This document shows positions 16,512 to 18,594 of a stretch of 18,594 nucleotides of DNA, one piece after another. This stretch comes from an uncultured Pseudomonadota bacterium (GTDB lineage: Bacteria; Pseudomonadota; Gammaproteobacteria; Burkholderiales; Methylophilaceae), in contig CAINWC010000044.1 in NCBI GenBank assembly GCA_903854305.1, positions 1 through 18,594 on the forward strand, read 5' to 3'. The translations under genes were made by a program, and so were the position numbers. Under the pieces are notes generated by a model, which ran no database searches, was not told the DNA's origin, and saw only the letters and a list, made by a program, of their open reading frames with translations. Within the stretch, counting starts at the first letter, position 1. Each line of letters starts with the position of its first letter.

Positions 16512-16622
16512 AAGCTGTTTGTTATCAATGTGTTGGAGTCAACTTTAATTGGCTTGCGATGGTCACTTATTGATGCAGATTTATTGGGCGTGCGCCCCAT
16601 TTATTATATGAAGGAAGTAAGA
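16512..16622 (+). promoter_or_regulatory. Long 5' leader of the cold-shock gene
   Basis: The inferred leader carries a small GC stem (GGGCG at 16586-16590 with CGCCC at 16593-16597), and a strong ribosome site AAGGAAG at 16611-16617 five nt before the ATG. Long structured leaders control mRNA stability and temperature response of cspA in E. coli. Whether this one does so is inference, and the E. coli cold-box sequence is not evident. Confidence 0.35.
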
Positions 16623-16826
16623 ATGGCAACAGGTACCGTAAAGTGGTTTAACGATGCTAAGGGTTTTGGCTTTATCACGCCAGATGATGGCGGTGATGAT
16701 CTATTTGCACATTTCTCTGCAATTACAGAAGCAGGTTACAAAAGCCTTAAAGAAGGTCAGCGTGTTAGTTTTGACGTGACCGATGGTCCAAAAGGCAAGC
16801 AGGCTTCAAATATTCAAAAGGCTTAA
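16623..16826 (+). CDS. cspA: Cold-shock-domain protein (CspA family)
   Basis: Small single-stranded nucleic-acid-binding protein, an RNA chaperone that melts mRNA structure in the cytosol. The 67 residues form one cold-shock domain: [10 protein letters not shown] start, RNP1 KGFGFI at 13-18 and RNP2-like LFAHF at 27-31. I start at ATG 16623 because the family always begins this way and AAGGAAG lies at the right distance; the longer in-frame ATG at 16488 would lie upstream of the transcription start. The gene is monocistronic, with its own promoter and terminator. Which paralogue (CspA, CspC, CspD or similar) it is cannot be told from sequence, so the symbol is generic. Confidence 0.93.
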   Translation: MATGTVKWFNDAKGFGFITPDDGGDDLFAHFSAITEAGYKSLKEGQRVSFDVTDGPKGKQASNIQKA

Positions 16827-16871
16827 GTCTTTAATACAGAAAAAGTCATATTAGTGTTGCAGGCTAATAAT

Positions 16872-16914
16872 AAGGCTCGCAAGTAATTACTTATAGTTAC
16901 TTACGAGCCTTTTT
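16872..16914. terminator. Intrinsic terminator between cspA and icd
   Basis: AAGGCTCG at 16872-16879 and AAGTAA at 16881-16886 pair with TTACTT at 16897-16902 and CGAGCCTT at 16904-16911, giving a 15-bp stem with one C/A mismatch and a 10-nt loop. The T-run continues to 16914. It is a clear terminator for cspA and may also end the convergent icd transcript, though the T-rich side is weaker on that strand. Confidence 0.85.
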
Positions 16915-16951
16915 ATTGCTTAGGTTTATTTTTTAATGAGCTAAGTCCAAG

Positions 16952-18208
16952 CTACATATTGGCAATAATCTCTTCGCCAAACTGCGTTGTACCCACTTGT
17001 GTTGCGCCTTCCATTTCGTTAGAAAAGTCACTAGTCACGCGTTTAGCAAGAATCGCTTTCGCAACACCGCTAATGACTAAATCTGCCGCTTCCACCCAAC
17101 CTAAATGACGCAACATCATTTCTGCTGAGAGAATGATAGAGCTTGGGTTGGCAAGGTCTTTGCCAGCAATTTTAGGTGCAGTGCCATGTGTTGCTTCAAA
17201 CATTGCCACAGTGTCACTTAAGTTAGCACCTGGTGCAATACCGATGCCACCCACTTGCGCAGCAAGCGCATCACTCATGTAATCGCCATTCAAATTAAGC
17301 GTTGCAACGACATCGTAATCTTGCGGGTGTAGTAAAATCTCTTGTAAGAATGCATCGGCAATACAATCCTTAATGATCATGCCATTAGGAAGTTTGCACC
17401 ATGGACCACCATCAATTTCAACCGCACCAAACTCTTGTTTAGCCACTTCATAGCCCCAGTCTCTAAAGCCACCTTCAGTGAACTTCATAATATTGCCTTT
17501 GTGGGCAATGGTGAGCGATCTGCGATTGTTATCAATGGCATATTGAATCGCTTTGCGCACTAAACGTTGGCTACCTTCTTTAGATACGGGCTTAATGCCA
17601 ATCGCTGAAGACTCTGGGAAGCGAATTTTTTTACGCATGCCCATATCGCTCAAAAAGGCGATGACTTTTGCGACTTCATCGGTGCCCGCAGCCCACTCAA
17701 TACCCGCGTAAATATCTTCAGTATTTTCTCTGAAGATCACCATGTTAGTTTTTTCTGGGTGCTTCACTGGGCTAGGTACGCCGGTAAAATATTGCACTGG
17801 ACGTAAGCACACATATAAATCAAGCTCTTGGCGTAGCGATACGTTTAATGAACGTATGCCGCCACCCACTGGTGTTGTGAGCGGACCCTTAATTGAAACA
17901 ACATAGTCGCGAAGCGCATTCATGGTTTCAGAAGGTAGCCAGTCATTGGCCGCATATACTTTGGTGGCTTTTTCACCAGCGTAGACTTCCATCCATGAAA
18001 TCTTGCGTGTGTTGCCATAGGCTTTGTTCACGGCGGCATCTACTACTTTAATCATCGGTGGTGTAATGTCAGCACCTATCCCATCACCCTCAATAAATGG
18101 GATAATGGGATGGTTCGGCACATTCAGCGTATTGTCTGCATTAACCGTGATTTTTTCACCCGTGCTAGGAACGATGATTTTGCCTGTGATTTTGTCTTTT
18201 GAAGTCAT
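16952..18208 (-). CDS. icd: Isocitrate dehydrogenase (decarboxylating), cofactor use uncertain
   Basis: Oxidises isocitrate to 2-oxoglutarate and CO2 in the citric acid pathway. The 418 residues align with E. coli Icd (416). Substrate residues are all kept: S120, R126, R136, R160, Y167 and K237 (E. coli S113, R119, R129, R153, Y160, K230), and metal aspartates lie in NLNGDYMSD (D309, D313). The cofactor pocket differs: after the HGTAPK motif, E. coli Y345 is I347 here, V351 is A353, Y391 is S393 and R395 is N397; only K344 (K346) is kept. Three of the four residues that hold the NADP 2'-phosphate are thus lost, so NAD use or dual specificity is likely. The AGGG ribosome site is 7 nt before the ATG. 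Single-gene unit, divergent from rluE. Confidence 0.95.
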   Translation of the reverse strand: MTSKDKITGKIIVPSTGEKITVNADNTLNVPNHPIIPFIEGDGIGADITPPMIKVVDAAVNKAYGNTRKISWMEVYAGEKATKVYAANDWLPSETMNALRDYVVSIKGPLTTPVGGGIRSLNVSLRQELDLYVCLRPVQYFTGVPSPVKHPEKTNMVIFRENTEDIYAGIEWAAGTDEVAKVIAFLSDMGMRKKIRFPESSAIGIKPVSKEGSQRLVRKAIQYAIDNNRRSLTIAHKGNIMKFTEGGFRDWGYEVAKQEFGAVEIDGGPWCKLPNGMIIKDCIADAFLQEILLHPQDYDVVATLNLNGDYMSDALAAQVGGIGIAPGANLSDTVAMFEATHGTAPKIAGKDLANPSSIILSAEMMLRHLGWVEAADLVISGVAKAILAKRVTSDFSNEMEGATQVGTTQFGEEIIANM

Positions 18209-18290
18209 TTTATGCCCTAAAGTATTTCCTAATGTTACGTTTCTAATCTTGCAATTTTAATTTTAAGTATCTAATTTAAATCATCAACTA

Positions 18291-18594
18291 ATGATCATTT
18301 TATTCAATAAACCCTTTAACGTAGTGTGCCAGTTTAGCCCACATGAGAAGCACCCTACGTTAAAAGATTTTATCTCTATACCAAATGTGTATGCCGCAGG
18401 GCGGTTAGACACAGATAGTGAGGGATTGCTCATTTTAACCGATGATGGCATGTTGCAACACCGTTTAAGTGATCCAAAACATAAAGAAATTAAAACTTAC
18501 TGGGTGCAAGTGGAAGGCGCGCCTACTGATGAGGACTTGGCCCCGTTAAGGAGCGGCATAGATCTTAGTGATTTTGTAGCAAAGCCCGCTCAGG
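18291..18594 (+). CDS. rluE: 23S rRNA pseudouridine synthase RluE, 5' part
   Basis: Pseudouridine synthase of the RsuA/RluE family; E. coli RluE modifies U2457 of 23S rRNA. The first 101 codons are present and the gene runs off the right edge. The opening MIILFNKPFNVVCQF directly begins the catalytic domain without an N-terminal S4 domain, as in RluE and unlike RsuA or RluB. The catalytic motif GRLDTDSEGLL at 38-48 gives nucleophile D40, and YWVQVEG follows. The ATG at 18291 has no clear Shine-Dalgarno, but the family starts here. It is divergent from icd with 82 nt between them. Confidence 0.88.
   Translation, partial: MIILFNKPFNVVCQFSPHEKHPTLKDFISIPNVYAAGRLDTDSEGLLILTDDGMLQHRLSDPKHKEIKTYWVQVEGAPTDEDLAPLRSGIDLSDFVAKPAQ

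Larger units (their letters stand above)
16303..16622. other. Divergent pilB / cspA intergenic region
   Basis: About 320 nt with no gene. On the pilB side it holds an imperfect hairpin (TTAGC 16318-16322 with GCTAA 16352-16356, inner AAAGC/GCTTT) and the exact palindrome GTAAAGACTTTAC at 16380-16392. I saw no convincing sigma-54 site for pilB; a TTTACA...CATTAT sigma-70 pair near the palindrome is possible but weak. On the cspA side it holds a good promoter and a leader of about 110 nt. The open frame that extends cspA upstream to 16488 begins before the predicted transcription start and is not coding. Confidence 0.6.

Noticed and set aside
16488..16622. N-terminal extension of the cold-shock protein by 45 residues
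   Set aside because: Its ATG lies inside the predicted promoter, upstream of the transcript start. The family begins at MATGTVKWF, and a strong ribosome site precedes that ATG.
18209..18290. TTGCAA at 18249-18254 as a shared -35 box for icd and rluE
   Set aside because: No acceptable -10 box is found 16-18 nt away on either strand.

Overview
The window reads as ordinary core chromosome of an AT-leaning betaproteobacterium. I infer a Methylophilaceae methylotroph (Methylotenera-like) from the overall character of the proteins and the gene neighbourhoods. This is an inference from memory of related proteins, not a search result. There are no transposases, phage genes, CRISPR arrays, tRNAs or rRNAs. 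Fifteen genes are intact and a sixteenth (rluE) runs off the right edge.

Layout: 1-485 holds no convincing gene. It is a repeat-like tract full of inverted repeats, lying downstream of adk. 486-6813 (minus strand) is an envelope and housekeeping block transcribed lptD -> surA -> pdxA -> rsmA -> adk, with an extra promoter directly in front of adk. 6814-6999 is a divergent control region with a clear -10 box for lptD and a perfect 19-bp palindrome. 7000-13217 (plus strand) is amgK -> murU -> pepP -> ubiH -> a second UbiH-family hydroxylase -> dsbC; the first five genes overlap, abut or lie within 20 nt, and a strong bidirectional terminator follows dsbC. 13326-16302 (minus) is pilB -> pilC of the type IV pilus. 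16623-16826 (plus) is a cold-shock protein with a good sigma-70 promoter, a leader of about 110 nt and a terminator. 16952-18208 (minus) is isocitrate dehydrogenase. 18291-18594 (plus) is the start of rluE.

How the genes work together: lptD and surA build the outer membrane (SurA is the periplasmic chaperone for LptD-type beta-barrels). DsbC, encoded about 6 kb away, is the disulfide isomerase known to act on LptD in E. coli. AmgK and MurU form the anabolic peptidoglycan-recycling route that feeds MurNAc back to UDP-MurNAc. pepP-ubiH plus a second flavoprotein hydroxylase resemble the E. coli pepP-ubiH-ubiI arrangement for ubiquinone synthesis. pilB and pilC supply the extension ATPase and platform protein of type IV pili.

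I found no new multi-gene system. The points most worth a second look are an isocitrate dehydrogenase whose NADP-specificity residues are mostly replaced, an LptD with only two cysteines, the 19-bp palindrome at the lptD promoter, the hairpin-rich repeat at the left edge, and the non-ATG starts of surA and pdxA.
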